64,000 nucleotides of DNA from Erpobdella octoculata (GCA_963978895.1 OZ022238.1:36046270-36110269), one strand, 5' to 3'. Positions 1 through 11,280 are shown, counted from the first letter of the stretch. Made by a program: numbers and translations. The notes: generated from the sequence alone by a model not told the origin.

Positions 1-620
1 AAAAACTGTAAATGCTACAGATGTAAAAATTAGTATTTAGTTTTTCCTCAAGAAATAAAAATAAAGCTGTTTTACCATTTTTGAAAATTAGGTTTATGGG
101 ATCTCAAATGTGAGATGGAAAATAAGGTTAGTTGTTTTTTTTAGATTAACTGCTACTTAAAAACTGTAAGTGCTACTGATGAAACAATTAGTATTTAATA
201 TTTACTCGAAAAATAAAGATATACATGTTTTACCAATTTTTAAATATTTGGTTTCCAGGACCTCAAATGTGAGGTGGAAAAAAGAAAAATGTGAATGTTT
301 TAAAACAAATGTTTTCTAAAATGAGGCATATTTCGTAAACCAAAAATGAGAAAGTTTTGAAATTTGGTATCTCGATTTTTCTTAAAAAAAAAAAGAATAG
401 TGTCACCATTGTAAAAAATTGGTTTCCAGGACCTCAAATGTGGGGTGGAAAATAGGGTTATTTGTTTTTTAGAATAACTGCTACTTAAAAACTGTAAGTG
501 ATACACATGTAAAAATCAGTATTTAGTATCTACTCAAAAAATAAAAATATACCTATTATATCAATTTGTAATCATTTGGTTTCCGTACCTTAAATGTGGG
601 GTGGAAAAAAGAATTTGATT
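1..620. repeat. tandem ~150-190 bp repeat units
   Basis: Several diverged units follow each other, each with the landmarks ACTGTAAATGCTACAG, TTAGTATTTAGT, GGTTTCCAGGACCTCAAATG and GGTGGAAAATAGGGTTA. The same family recurs at 6840-7186, 7502-7644 and 8971-9400. No coding potential is visible; the short frames here are chance products of the repeat. Confidence 0.75.
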
Positions 621-1644
621 AAAAATTCCAAATACTAAAAATGTTAAAGTTTTGCAATTTAGTACCGTCTGTTTATGTTTCGGTTTGCTCGAAGAAATTG
701 GTATACGGTCCGACGTTTTATTCGATAACTTCTTTATTTATTAACTTTGAGAATCGAAAGTTATATTGTTGGATTTGATATTGAATTATCTAAAAACAAG
801 CGTCTCGGATATACCCAGTGCAGCAGTTTAAAACAAATTTGATTTACTCAAAGAAGAGCTAATGTTGATTTTATGCAATTTTCGGAGGAAAATCGTCGTT
901 TTTCGCTTATAACTTTTTTATTTGTTGAACCGAAGACAATCCAAATATACCATTCGATTTCATTTTTTAGACCCCATCCAACAATGTATAGCATAGCCCC
1001 AGGGCAAGCAATTTTTTTTTTTAATTAGCATTGCCAGCCTCGAGGCTAACTTCACACACCTTTATTGCATTCATTATATTATATAACCTCAAAGCTTGGA
1101 ACATAATTTTTTTTTAAATTAATTATACACGTATCTTATAATAAGGGCAAGCAATTTTTTTTTAATTACCATTGCCAGCCTCGAGGCTAACTTCACACGC
1201 ATAAACGGCATAAAGGAAATTTAAATTTAAAAAGTTAGAATCCTTTTTTAATTATCTTATTTATCATTTCTGTATGGTTTTTTGTTTAAATCATTCCCCT
1301 GAAGTGAAAAATTACCAATTTATATGACCAAACCAGCCAGACCAACCTGACAACCCAATTGTGAAAGTCCCTTTTTCGTGAATAGCTTCGGCTGCTACAG
1401 CCACGATAAATGCCACTACTTGGCTGGCAACATCCTGTTCAGAATTAAAAATATTCAATGCTGAAACCATCGTGAAGAGGAACCACACAATTAGTATTTA
1501 ATTTCTAAGTTGTTGAATCTTTAAAAGTGCACAACGCCGGTCACAAATTTTCCAGCTGGTCGTCCCAGGTAATCCGCGAAAAGCAAAACGCGAGTTAGCT
1601 GCGGTGCGAATTGACGAAAAATTAAACCATAAAAAGGTTTAAAA
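621..1644. other. intergenic, no gene seen
   Basis: AT-rich sequence without a supportable frame. It holds one direct repeat of about 55 bp (near 1002-1056 and 1146-1200; landmark CAGCCTCGAGGCTAACTTC). Confidence 0.6.
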
Positions 1645-1873
1645 TCTTATATATAAAATGGAATGTTTGTAATGTGTTTTCTAGAATCAAACAAAAACAG
1701 CTGAACAGATTTTATTGAAATTTGGCACATTAAGTAAGATCAGGGCGCAACCAGCAAAAAATGCTGTAGGGGGCTAAAGTGTTAAAAAAGAGAAAAAGCC
1801 CGCCGCAGGCGAATTTTTTGTGTGACTATCTTTAGTCTGCAGTTTTTTTGTATCTTTAAGAATTTATTAATGA
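1645..1873 (+). mobile_element. Helitron-like 5' end fragment
   Basis: Begins with TC after an A (A|TCTTATATATAAAATGG) and continues with the GAACAGATTTTATTGAAATT and TTTGGCACA motifs that also follow the similar 5' end at 15696. Helitrons start with TC and insert between A and T. No 3' end in this orientation is seen; the fragment runs into the opposite-facing copy at 1874. Confidence 0.5.
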
Positions 1874-2300
1874 CTAGCGGAGGTACCCGGCGTTGCCCGG
1901 GGTTTTTAAAGGTTTTTCTAATGCTTGTCTCTCTCGCTCCCGTTTCCTTCCCCGCTTGTTTTCCCGCTCCCGGTCGCTTTCTTGTTCCTGCTTGCTCTCC
2001 CGTTCTCGGTCGGCTTCTCGCTCCCGGTCGCTTTCCCGTTCCGGTCGGTTTTTCGCTCCAGGCCGTTTTCCCGCTCCCAGACGCTTTCCCGTTACCGGTT
2101 TTTCCTCGCTCCCGGTCGATTTCCCGTTCCGGGTCGCTTTCCCGCTCCCGGTCACTTTCCTTCTCTCGGTAGCTTTTCCGCTCCCGGTTGCTTTCCTGTT
2201 CCCGGTAGCTTTCCCGTTCCCGGTGGTTTTCCCGTTCTCGGTCGCTTTCCTTTTCCCGCTCGATCTTTCGCTCTCAGTTGGCTTTCCGTTCCCGTTCCCG
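1874..2300 (-). mobile_element. Helitron-like copy with GC-rich minisatellite
   Basis: The 3' end faces left: CTAG at 1874-1877 followed inward by the hairpin sequence CCCGGCGTTGCCCGGGG. This matches a Helitron 3' terminus (short hairpin about 10 nt before CTRR, next to a T). The interior is a minisatellite built on CCCGGTCGCTTTCCCGTT, which is far more GC-rich than the surroundings. All overlapping Ser/Arg/Pro-rich frames are translations of this minisatellite and are not genes. Confidence 0.6.
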
Positions 2301-2306
2301 CTCATT

Positions 2307-2337
2307 TATGTATATATATATATATATATATATATCC

Positions 2338-2381
<44 letters not shown>
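2307..2381. repeat. (TA)n microsatellite
   Basis: TA dinucleotide tract broken once by CCCTA. It ends where the Penelope-like open frame begins. Confidence 0.95.
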
Positions 2382-2384
<3 letters not shown>

Positions 2385-2401
2385 AAACTATATTCAAATA
2401 T

Positions 2402-4912
2402 TCAAAAACTACTACTTGCTCGATTTCGGCTACAAATCGAAATGCAAAAGTTGAAGATCTTCTACAATCTCAGATTGTGCAGAAAGAACGAGAACTTAAA
2501 GAATTACAGGCAAGGTACGCAGAAGAAATGTCTACAACCACAGAAGACAACTTTGGTACAGACGTCCATAAATTCCTCCAACTTGTCAACGAACACTTTA
2601 CGAAATCCGAACGTGTGAAGGAAGTTAAAATTGTTAAAAAACTTTCTCGATTGTATGGAGGTCTGTTACTATTTAAACAAAATTGTACTACATACGTTAA
2701 TTTGTCCGATTATAAATTGTCTGACGATGAATGTGACTTTTTAATGCTCGGTTATAATTATCATTTACGTAAACCTTATGATCAACTACACAAACAAACC
2801 GAACTTGAAATTTTGTACAATGATATCCTAAATTTAGAAGCCAAAAATAAAATTACTGTAAAATCAACTTTGAAGCCTCTATTACTAGCTGAAGGTTATA
2901 AACATCGATGCTCAAATTTTAAGTCTACCTTACCTAAGAAGTTATTGAATGCTGCCTCTCAACTACGTAAAAATACTCAGATAATTATCCGTAAAGCTGA
3001 CAAATCACCTACGTACGTCATTTTAAATCGTGACAATTATTTTTCCAAACTCAATACAATTCTCTCTGACAGCTCTAAATTTCAAAAAGTGAAAGCTGAT
3101 CCTACTGTTAAGATCAGATCTAAACTAAATAAGATCATTGCGACTCTTATTAAAAAGAAGATAACAATTTTTTCTAAAATAATAGGTGACTATAAACCTG
3201 GTTATATTTATGGTAATGTTAAAATACATAAGAAAGATAACTCATTAAGACCTATTATTTCACAATGTCCTGCTGTTACTTATAATGTTGCTAAAGAAAT
3301 TAATAAAATTATTTCTCCTTATTGTCCTTCTCAATATAGTCTTAAATCTTCTTATGATTTTGTTGATCTTATTCATAGTAATGGAAGTTCTAATATAATT
3401 GCGTCTTTAGATGTTGAAAGTTTGTTTACCAACGTACCTGTTATAGACACTATAAATATAATTTGTAAGTGTGTTTATTCACATCCTAGTATTCAACCTC
3501 CTCAAATCAGCCCTGAAGTCTTGAAAGAATTACTTTATATATGTACAACGCAATCTCCTTTTTTATCACCTAATGGAGACTTATATGTACAAATTGACGG
3601 TGTAGCTATGGGGTCCCCGTTGGGCCCGACTTTCGCTAATTTTTATATGGGTGATCTTGAAGCACGTGTATTTGAAAATCACACCAAACCTTTTCTGTAT
3701 TGCCGTTATGTTGACGATATATTTGTTTCAGTTGATAACTTAGAAGAACTATTTAAACTGAGAGATGCATTTGTAAAAAATTCTAAACTACAATTTACTT
3801 ATGAACTTGCTAATAATAAACATCAAATTCCTTTTTTGGATACTTTAGTTACTCGAAATGTATCAAAACTATCTTGCCAGGTCTATACTAAACCCACAAA
3901 CACAGGCAATTGTCTTAATTATAATAGCGATTGCCCTGAAAGATATAAACTAAATGTTATTAATAATTATATAAATAGGGCCTATAAATTTTCAGAAACA
4001 TGGTCTGAATTTCACAATGAAATTCTACAAGTGAAACAACTTTTGATAAATAATAATTATTCTAATTCTATTGTTGATGCAACTATAAATAAATTTATGT
4101 CACGTATTACTGATAAAAAACATGTTTCAAAACCTAATACCAATAACTCATCAAATTCTTGTATAATTCCATTATATTATGCTAATCAGATGTCTAATAA
4201 TTATAAAATAGATGAAAAAGTGTTGAAAAACATTGTGTATGATAATATTAAGGTTGTAAATAAAGATAATACACTCAAGTTACACATCTATTATAATAAT
4301 GGAAAAACTCATAATCTTTTAATTAAAAATAGTATAAATAATGTTTCTAGCCCTGTAGCACAAACCAACCTAGTGTACCAATTTTCGTGTCCGTTTCCAC
4401 ATGGTCAGGTGGAAAATTACATTGGTCATACTAGAACTACTCTGTCTCGTAGATTGACTATGCATTGTCAAAGTGGTGCCATATACCAACATATGTCAAC
4501 ACAACATTCAATCAAACCATCACATAAATTTCTAATTGATAACACCAGTATACTAATGAAAGAAAATCAACCCATTAAGTTAAAATTAAAAGAAGCTTTA
4601 GCTATTAATAAATGTAAGCCTTTAATTAATAAACAATGGTATTCTTTTGATTTAACTCTTAAACTTTTTGGTTCTCTAAATAGTAATAAAACTAATAATA
4701 ATAATAATAATAAATGTTTTAACTCATTTACAACTTCTGTTAAAAATATGCATGTTAATAGTGCCAATGTTTCTTCAGGTATTTCTTCGTTGAATGAATG
4801 TTTTGTACCAGACGTTTGTGTTTCAAAGGTTATAGATAATGTATGTGATTCTTCTTCCAGTCACGTCCTTGAAGTTGACTGTAATTCCGTTGTTAAAGGC
4901 TTTACTAACTGA
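2402..4912 (+). CDS. Penelope-like element reverse transcriptase/GIY-YIG endonuclease
   Basis: This is the polyprotein of a Penelope-like retroelement. The frame is open upstream to the (TA)n tract; the first ATG is at 2528, so the element is probably 5'-truncated or starts without ATG inside the window. From 2477 the frame has 811 codons. Visible in order: a helical N-terminal stretch; fingers motif YGNVKIHK; catalytic DVESLFTNVP; MGSPLGPTFANFYMG; catalytic YVDD within CRYVDDIF; FLDTLV; then a C-terminal GIY-YIG nuclease with VYQFSCPF and YIGHTRTTLSRRL followed by an EALAINKCKPLIN tail. RT plus GIY-YIG is the canonical Penelope architecture, which nicks target DNA and primes reverse transcription. 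No internal stop or frameshift is present, so the element may be young. Codon use is AT-rich like its surroundings. Confidence 0.93.
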   Translation, partial: SKTTTCSISATNRNAKVEDLLQSQIVQKERELKELQARYAEEMSTTTEDNFGTDVHKFLQLVNEHFTKSERVKEVKIVKKLSRLYGGLLLFKQNCTTYVNLSDYKLSDDECDFLMLGYNYHLRKPYDQLHKQTELEILYNDILNLEAKNKITVKSTLKPLLLAEGYKHRCSNFKSTLPKKLLNAASQLRKNTQIIIRKADKSPTYVILNRDNYFSKLNTILSDSSKFQKVKADPTVKIRSKLNKIIATLIKKKITIFSKIIGDYKPGYIYGNVKIHKKDNSLRPIISQCPAVTYNVAKEINKIISPYCPSQYSLKSSYDFVDLIHSNGSSNIIASLDVESLFTNVPVIDTINIICKCVYSHPSIQPPQISPEVLKELLYICTTQSPFLSPNGDLYVQIDGVAMGSPLGPTFANFYMGDLEARVFENHTKPFLYCRYVDDIFVSVDNLEELFKLRDAFVKNSKLQFTYELANNKHQIPFLDTLVTRNVSKLSCQVYTKPTNTGNCLNYNSDCPERYKLNVINNYINRAYKFSETWSEFHNEILQVKQLLINNNYSNSIVDATINKFMSRITDKKHVSKPNTNNSSNSCIIPLYYANQMSNNYKIDEKVLKNIVYDNIKVVNKDNTLKLHIYYNNGKTHNLLIKNSINNVSSPVAQTNLVYQFSCPFPHGQVENYIGHTRTTLSRRLTMHCQSGAIYQHMSTQHSIKPSHKFLIDNTSILMKENQPIKLKLKEALAINKCKPLINKQWYSFDLTLKLFGSLNSNKTNNNNNNKCFNSFTTSVKNMHVNSANVSSGISSLNECFVPDVCVSKVIDNVCDSSSSHVLEVDCNSVVKGFTN

Positions 4913-5257
4913 TCTTAATTATTTAGTTATTACTGTTATTATTATAATTATTTTAATTTAAATATTTTTTATGTTGTTACATTTGTATATAATGAATTTA
5001 AATTTTATTTAAATTGTATTTTAATTCCTTTCAATTAGTTGTATCTTTTACCATTTAGTCACTGCATTTTATTTTAAAAAGTTAAACGGCTCTGATGATG
5101 GCAAAAAATTGCCGAAATAGATCTATTAGCCTATAAGATTATGGAGTTTGTGTTTGGGAATAAATTATTTTTAAACCGATTTAGAGTATTGGAAAAAATT
5201 AAAAATAAAATCGATTCAGCCAAGTGCGCCACTTTTTTCAATCGAGTTTGCCTAAAA

Positions 5258-5260
<3 letters not shown>
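4913..5260 (+). other. 3' tail of the Penelope-like element
   Basis: AT-rich 3' untranslated stretch. At 5090-5118 it contains GATGATGGCAAAAAATTGCC, a small inverted repeat (GGCAA/TTGCC) of the kind often found in Penelope-like 3' regions. It ends at the next (TA)n tract. Confidence 0.5.

Positions 5261-5337
<77 letters not shown>
5261..5337. repeat. (TA)n microsatellite
   Basis: Pure TA tract between the Penelope-like tail and a hAT-type element that appears to have inserted into it (the same tract resumes at 6511). Confidence 0.95.
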
Positions 5338-5340
<3 letters not shown>

Positions 5341-6507
5341 GGATGTCACGGGTACCCGAACCCGAGTTCAGTACTACCCGGTCTTTTTCTGATACCCGAA
5401 CCCGAACTCGAACCCGAAAGTGTGAAAATTTGATACCCGAACTCGAACCCGAAAATGTGAAAACTTGATACCCGAACCCGAACCCGAAAATTTATAAGAC
5501 TAATACCCGAACTCGGAGTTGTGAACAAATAAATCTTTATAAAAGCTGTGTCTTAGAGATTAATAAATTACAAGTTTTGTTGACGTAACATATTATACTA
5601 ATCGCGAGCGTAGAAGTTTTGTATTATCACCTTTGCGTAACAAATAACACAAATACGTCATTTTTTTTAGTGATTGTGTAAACTAAACCACTAATCCGTT
5701 TGATTATCAGGCCGGACCGAGCCGCGAAAGAACTAAAATAATTAAGCCTCCTTCGGTCGAAGAAATCGCGGATAGCCATGACTCTAAACTTTTTACTTCA
5801 GTTATATAACCTTATATTTATTCATTCATATACTCAAAGTTTTTCTGATATAACAAAGACCCTTTGTTATAAAGATAATCTTGCATAATCCTAAACTTCA
5901 ACTGGCAAAGTTTTTAAATGATCTATGCGCCACAGTTATTTTATTGGCAAATGTGTAAGCTAGGACACTAATCCGCCTGATTACCCGACCGGACCGAGCC
6001 GCGAAAAAAATTAATAAAATAAAAAAATTTAAGAGGTAACGTATTATACTAATCGCAAGCCCTGCAAGTTTTTTATTATCACATTTGCGTAACAAATAAC
6101 ACAAATAGGTCGTTTTATTGGTGAGTGTGTAAGCTAGACCACTAATCCGCCTGATTAGCTGGTCGGACCGAGCCACGAACGAACTAAAATAATTAAGCAT
6201 TCTTCGGGCAAAGAAATCACATTATTTGGAAAGCTAAAAAAATAACTTGTTAGAGTTTATTCAATACGTGTAATGTCCAATGGATTAATTGCTCGCTCTC
6301 GTTTGTATATGTATATACACTAGGTAAATTTAAAATCAATCCAGTAATTTGAAATCATAAGCCAGTACCCGAACCCGAACCCGGTTTTTGGAAAACTACA
6401 AACCCGAACCCAAACCCGAAAACCTGAGTTTTACAAACCCGAACCCGAAAACTCTAGTTTCACAAACCCGAACCCGAAAACTCCAAAAAGTACTACCCGT
6501 AACATCC

Positions 6508-6510
<3 letters not shown>
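5338..6510. mobile_element. nonautonomous hAT-type element, copy 1 (CCCGAA arrays)
   Basis: Terminal inverted repeats TAGGGATGTCACGGGTA (left) and TACCCGTAACATCCCTA (right). Flanked by ATATATAT on both sides, consistent with an 8-bp target duplication in a TA tract. Subterminal arrays of CCCGAA hexamers lie at both ends in the same strand orientation. The interior has three diverged copies of a unit with CCACTAATCCGCCTGATTA and GGACCGAGCCGCGAA. No transposase is seen. Confidence 0.8.

Positions 6511-6586
<76 letters not shown>
6511..6586. repeat. (TA)n microsatellite
   Basis: Continuation of the TA tract interrupted by the element at 5338-6510. Confidence 0.95.
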
Positions 6587-6588
<2 letters not shown>

Positions 6589-7186
6589 ATATAAAAGAAC
6601 ATGTCCTGACTGACTGACTGACTGACTGATAATCAACGCCGAGCTCAAACGCCTCATCCTAGGAACGTGAAATTTGGAACTTATATTACTTTTATAGCGT
6701 AAACATTCGCTAAGAAAAGATTTTTGAAAATTTTGCTCCTGAGGGAAAAAACTGGAAAACAAACTTTTTTCTAAAACAATGTATATCTCGAAAACCAAAA
6801 ATGAGGAGATTTTGAAATTTGGTATATAGATTCTTTTTGAAAAATAAAAAGATACATGTTTTACCATTTTTTGAAAATTCGGTTTCCCGGACCTCAAATG
6901 TGGGTTGGAAAATTGGGTTATTTGGTTTTTAAAGTAGCTTCTACTCAAAAACTGTTAATGCTACAGGAGTAAAAATTAGTATTTAGTTTCTACTCCAAAA
7001 ATAATGAAATACGTGTTTTAGCATTTTTTGAAAATTTGGTTTCCAGGACTTCAAATGTGGGGTGGAAAATAGGGCTAATTGTCTTTTATAGTAACTGCTA
7101 CTCAAAAACAGTAAATACCACGTATGTAAAAATTAGTATTTAGTTTCTTTTATAAAAATAAAGATATACGTGTTTCACCATTTTTT
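6587..7186. repeat. dispersed repeat with ~150-190 bp units
   Basis: Starts with a (GACT)n stretch near 6605-6630 and leads into units of the family described at 1-620 (GGTTTCCCGGACCTCAAATG, AGTATTTAGTTTCTACTC). No gene is supported. Confidence 0.65.
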
Positions 7187-7501
7187 ACCAATGCTTTTAT
7201 TAACTCGTCGTCTCTGTTTCTCTGTCTGTCTGTTTCTCTGTCTGTTTCAAATCTTGCAATCAATTTTTGAGTCACTTCCTGATGATAGATTTTTTTCAAA
7301 TTTTGCATACATGCTCAAAATAGAAGACAATGCAATATTCAATTATTAGTTTTACAATAAGTCAATTAATTTAGTTAATTTTAATTAATTTCGATATTTC
7401 GATATAATTAAGATATTTCGACTTTAATATAAAATAAAAGAGTAATATAAGAAAAAATTGATTGCAAAATTTGTGTTTTAATTACATATAAGAGCATTGG
7501 T
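7187..7501 (-). mobile_element. MITE with ACCAATGCT termini, copy 1
   Basis: 315 bp with terminal inverted repeats ACCAATGCT/AGCATTGGT, inserted in a unit of the 150-190 bp repeat. The interior carries GTCTGTTTCTCT repeats and CACTTCCTGATGATAGA. Copies of the same element in the opposite orientation lie at 20245-20563 and, partially, near 20780-20958. Confidence 0.75.
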
Positions 7502-7644
7502 TTTAAAAATTCGTTTTTAATTTACTTGTTACAAATTTGGTTTCCCGGACCTCAAATGTGGGTTGGAAAATTGGGTTATTTGGTTTTTAAAGTAGCTTCT
7601 ACTCAAAAACTGTTAATGCTACAAAAGTAAAAATTAGTATTTAG
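7502..7644. repeat. unit of ~150-190 bp repeat family
   Basis: Resumes the repeat interrupted by the MITE and ends in GTATTTAG, the target duplicated by the next element. Confidence 0.6.
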
Positions 7645-8970
7645 TAGGGATGTCACGGGTACCCGAACCCGAACCCGAGTTCGGTACTACCCGGTCTTTT
7701 CTGATACCCGAACCCGAACTCGAACCCGAAAGTGTGAAAATTTGATACCCGAACCCGAAAATGTGAAAACTTGATACCCGAACCCGAACCCGAAAATGAG
7801 AAAACTTGATACCCGAACCCGAACTCGAACCCGAAAATGTGAAAACTTGATACCCGAACTCGAACCCGAACCCGAAAATTCATAAGCCTAATACCCGAAC
7901 TCGGAGTTGTGAACAAATAAATTTTTTTAGTAAATAAATATTTATTCCAGTTTTAAAAATAGCAACACAAACAGAGTTTTCATAACTTTTCTAGTTTATT
8001 AAAAATGAAATAGTATTAGGAACCGATTTATTAGTGATTGTGTAACCTAGACCACTAATCCGTTTGATTATCAGGCGGACCGAGCCGCGAACGAACTAAA
8101 ATAATTAAGCCTCCTTCGGTCGAAGAAATCGCGGATATCTATGACTCTAAACATTTTACTTCAGTTATATAACCTTATATTTATTCATTCATATACTCAA
8201 AGTTTTTCAACAAAGACCCTTTGTTATAAAGATAATCTTGCATAATCCTAAACTTTAACTGGCAAAGTCTATAAATGATGTATGCGTCACAGTCATTTTA
8301 TTGGCAAATGTGTAAGCAAGAACACTAATCCGCCTGATTACCCGACTGGACCGAGCCGGGAAAAAAATTAATAGATTAGAATAATTCAAGAGGTAACGTA
8401 TTATACTAATCGCAAGTCATACAAGTTTTGTATTATCACCTTTACGTAACAAATAACACAAATAGGTCATTTTATTGGTGAGTGTGTAACTAGACCACTA
8501 ATCCGCCTGATTATCTGGCCGGACCGAGCCGCGATCGAACTAAAACAATTAAGCCTCCTTCGGCCAAAGAAATCACATTATTTGGAAAGCTAAAAAAAAC
8601 TTGTTGTAGTTTATTCAATACGTGTAATGGCCAATGGATGAATTGATCGCTCTCGTTTGTATATGTATATACACTAGGTAAATTTAAAATCAATCCAGGA
8701 ATCTGAAATCATAAGCCAGTACCCGAACCCGAACCCGAACCCGGTTTTTTGAAAACTACAAACCCGAACCCGAACCCGAACCCGAAAACCTGAGTTTCAC
8801 AAACCCGAACCCGAACACGAACCCGAAAACTCGAGTTTTACAAACCCGAACCCGAACCCGAACCCGAAAACTCTAGTTTCACAAACCCGAACCCGAACCC
8901 GAAAACTCTAGTTTCACAAACCCGAACCCGAACCCGAAAACTCCAAAAAGTACTACCCGTGACATCCCTA
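7645..8970. mobile_element. nonautonomous hAT-type element, copy 2 with perfect TSD
   Basis: 1326 bp, same family as 5338-6510. Inverted termini TAGGGATGTCACGGGTA and TACCCGTGACATCCCTA. Flanked by a perfect 8-bp duplication GTATTTAG (7637-7644 and 8971-8978), which is diagnostic for hAT-type transposition. The CCCGAA hexamer arrays are longer than in copy 1, especially on the right (8720-8945). No transposase frame is present. Confidence 0.88.
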
Positions 8971-9400
8971 GTATTTAGTTTCTACTCGAAAAATAATGAT
9001 ATACGGGTTTCACAATTTTTTGAAAATTTGGTTTCCAGGTCTTCAAATGTGGGGTGGAAAATAGGGTTATTTGGTTTTTAAAGTAACTGCTACTCAACAA
9101 CTGTAATTGCCACAGATGTAAAAATTAATACTTAGTATCTACTCAAAAAAAAAGATATACGTGTTTCATCATTTTTTGGGTTATTTGGTTTTTAAAGTAG
9201 CTGCTACTCAAAAACTGTTAATGCTACAAAAGTACAAATTAGTATTTAGTTTCTACTCCAAAAATAATGAAATACGTGTTTTAGCATTTTTTGAAAATTT
9301 GGTTTCCAGGACCTCAAATGTGGGGTGGAAATAAGGGTTATTTGATTTCAAAATAACTGCTACTCAAAAACTGTAAGTGCTACAAATGTAAAAATTAGTA
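8971..9400. repeat. units of ~150-190 bp repeat family
   Basis: At least two units with GGTGGAAAATAGGGTTA and ACTGTAATTGCCACAG landmarks. Confidence 0.65.
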
Positions 9401-9883
9401 TTTTGAAGTTTTGTGCCCGTTAAAAGTAGCTAAGTCCAGTTTATCATCAGCCGGGCCTAGCCGTTATTTTAGAGTCTTCACACGGGCCAGGCCAAATTTT
9501 AAATCAAAGTGGAACGGGCGAGGTTTTTCACCAAGTATATAGATTTTTTAGTGATTTTAGGGTCTTCAGTTTGGCCGGGCCAAACCTGAGGTCAAGGTGG
9601 GACGGGCCGAAGTTTTTCAACAAGTATATAGAACTTCTAGGCCTGTAAAAATAGGCCGGGCCTAATTCAGACGGGCTGTGCCGGGCCAGGAGTTTGGGTT
9701 TTTAAAACGGGCTGGGCTTATTTGTCGACGGGCCGAGCCGAGACCTAAAAAAAGATCTCTACACCATTCATCCGATCGTAATGAAATTTTCACACAACCT
9801 TAGAGTCAAGGGGAATCAAATGTAAAGAAAAAAATTTGAAATCCGTCACTAAATGAGCGGAGCGGAACGGGTGAGCGAGCGGG

Positions 9884-9885
<2 letters not shown>
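9401..9885. repeat. diverged GC-rich repeat and repeat flank
   Basis: Holds imperfect repeats of GGGCCGGGCC-type sequence (for example near 9450-9500, 9560-9615, 9650-9740). Near 9840 there is GTGAGCGAGCGGGAACTATA, whose reverse complement recurs at 36625-36650. No coding frame is supported. Confidence 0.5.
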
Positions 9886-9887
<2 letters not shown>

Positions 9888-9946
<59 letters not shown>

Positions 9947-9958
9947 CATATATACATA
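9888..9958. repeat. (TA)n/(TACATA)n microsatellite
   Basis: TA tract passing into ATACATATACATATAC, a small relative of the large hexamer array at 17.8-20.1 kb. Confidence 0.9.
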
Positions 9959-9959
9959 T

Positions 9960-10115
9960 TATAGCGGGGTTATCCGGCGTTGCTCGGGGTTTTCAGAGGT
10001 TTTTTTTATCATTTTTCTCTCTTGCTCCCGTTTCCTTCCCCGCTTGCTCTCCCGTTTCCGTTCCCGCTTGCTTTCCCGTTTCCGTTCCCGCTCATTTTTT
10101 TTCCACTTTTTCATA
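9960..10115 (-). mobile_element. Helitron-like copy, short
   Basis: Left end ATAGCGGGGTTATCCGGCG with a degenerate terminal hairpin, followed by the CTCTTGCTCCCGTTTCCTTC segment and a short minisatellite ending CGCTCATTTTT. Same family as 1874-2300. Confidence 0.5.
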
Positions 10116-10440
10116 ACTTATTTTAACCCATAAGACGTAAAATAGATTTGCTAAAAGTTGCTTGAAGCCTTCAAACGTTGTTACGTAAACAAAATTTGAA
10201 TTCTATTACGCAATTACCTTTGATGGTCGTACATAGGAACTTTTGGTCTGGAAAGTTAAGATCCCCAGGCTCAGGGGGCCAAAAAACCTTCCGGGCCAAT
10301 AGTGCCTATACATGATCATTGCATAAGTTTTCTAAGCACTGTTTACAATTGCGTAACAGGCATTACTTGCTAATGGACTTCTTAATATTAAGAAGTCCAT
10401 GACTTGCTTCCCAGTCTTGCATAATGTGACCGATTGCGCG
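10116..10440. other. intergenic, no gene seen
   Basis: Unique-looking sequence plus a stretch (ATAAGACGTAAAATAGATTT) that also follows the minisatellite at 21868 and 35752, so it is probably part of the longer Helitron-like element. Confidence 0.45.
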
Positions 10441-10459
10441 TTATTACAAATTATTAAGA

Positions 10460-10642
10460 GATAGATGGGGCGGGAAAGCGATCGGAATTGGGAAAGTGAC
10501 CGGGAGCGGGAAAGCGACCGGGAGTGGGAGAGCAAGCGGGAACGGGAAAGCGACCGGGAGCGGGAAAGAAAACGTGGAATTAAACGGGAGCTAGATAAAA
10601 AAACTCTAAAAACCCCCGAGCAACGCCGGGTAACCGCGCTAG
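10460..10642 (+). mobile_element. Helitron-like copy, minisatellite plus 3' end
   Basis: Minisatellite on GGGAAAGCGACCGGGAGC, then a degenerate hairpin (CGAGCAACGCCGGG) and terminal CTAG at 10639-10642 followed by T, as at a Helitron 3' end. Confidence 0.55.
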
Positions 10643-10659
10643 TTTATATATATATAGAT

Positions 10660-11280
10660 AGAAAATAAAGACTACAAACTGAAGATAGTCAAAATCAGTC
10701 TCAAACCAGTTAAAGCAATTGTAAAAGAAATAAGTTTATAAAAAAATGTACCACCCCAAATTTTTTTTGACTATCTTTAGTCTGTAGTTTTTTTGGTGTC
10801 TTTAATAATTTATTAATGAAAGAAAAAAAAGACTGCAATCTTAAGATAGTCAACCTCAGTCTCAAACCAGTTAAAGCAATTATGAAAAAAAATAAGTTTA
10901 TGAATAAATGTAGTAACCCCCAGTTTTGGAAAGGTAAGAAAACCCGCCGCAGAAGAAAATTTTCTTGACTATCTTAAGTTTGCAGTTTTTTTGTATCTTT
11001 AAGAACTTATTAATGATAGAAAATAAAGACTACAAACTGAATGTACTACCCCTCACAACCACCCAAAGAGAAACCCTACCATATTTAGAAAATTGTAGGG
11101 CCTTCCGATTTGGCCTCGGGGGGGGGGGGGGTTGCTCAAGTTTTAAAAAGGAAAGAAAGCAGTCTTTCTTTGGTATCTACAAGAATTTATTAATGATAGA
11201 AAATTAAAACTACAAACTGAAGATAGTCAAAATCAGTCTGAAACCAATTAAAACAATTGTAAAAAATTAAGTTTATGAAT
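10660..11280. repeat. palindromic repeat family (MITE-like)
   Basis: Several pieces of a palindromic unit: TTGACTATCTTTAGTCTG facing AAACTGAAGATAGTCAA, separated by TTAAGAATTTATTAATGA. Related sequence is at 1820-1872. A run of about 13 G lies near 11118-11131. No gene. Confidence 0.55.

Noticed and set aside
1822..2618. Ser/Arg/Pro/Phe-rich frames on both strands, resembling SR proteins
   Set aside because: They translate the CCCGGTCGCTTTCCCGTT minisatellite in a Helitron-like copy; the same happens at 35738-36519.
5338..8970. Interstitial telomere block from the CCCGAA repeats
   Set aside because: The hexamers are interrupted, sit at fixed positions inside two transposon copies with inverted ends and TSDs, and are not a canonical telomere array.
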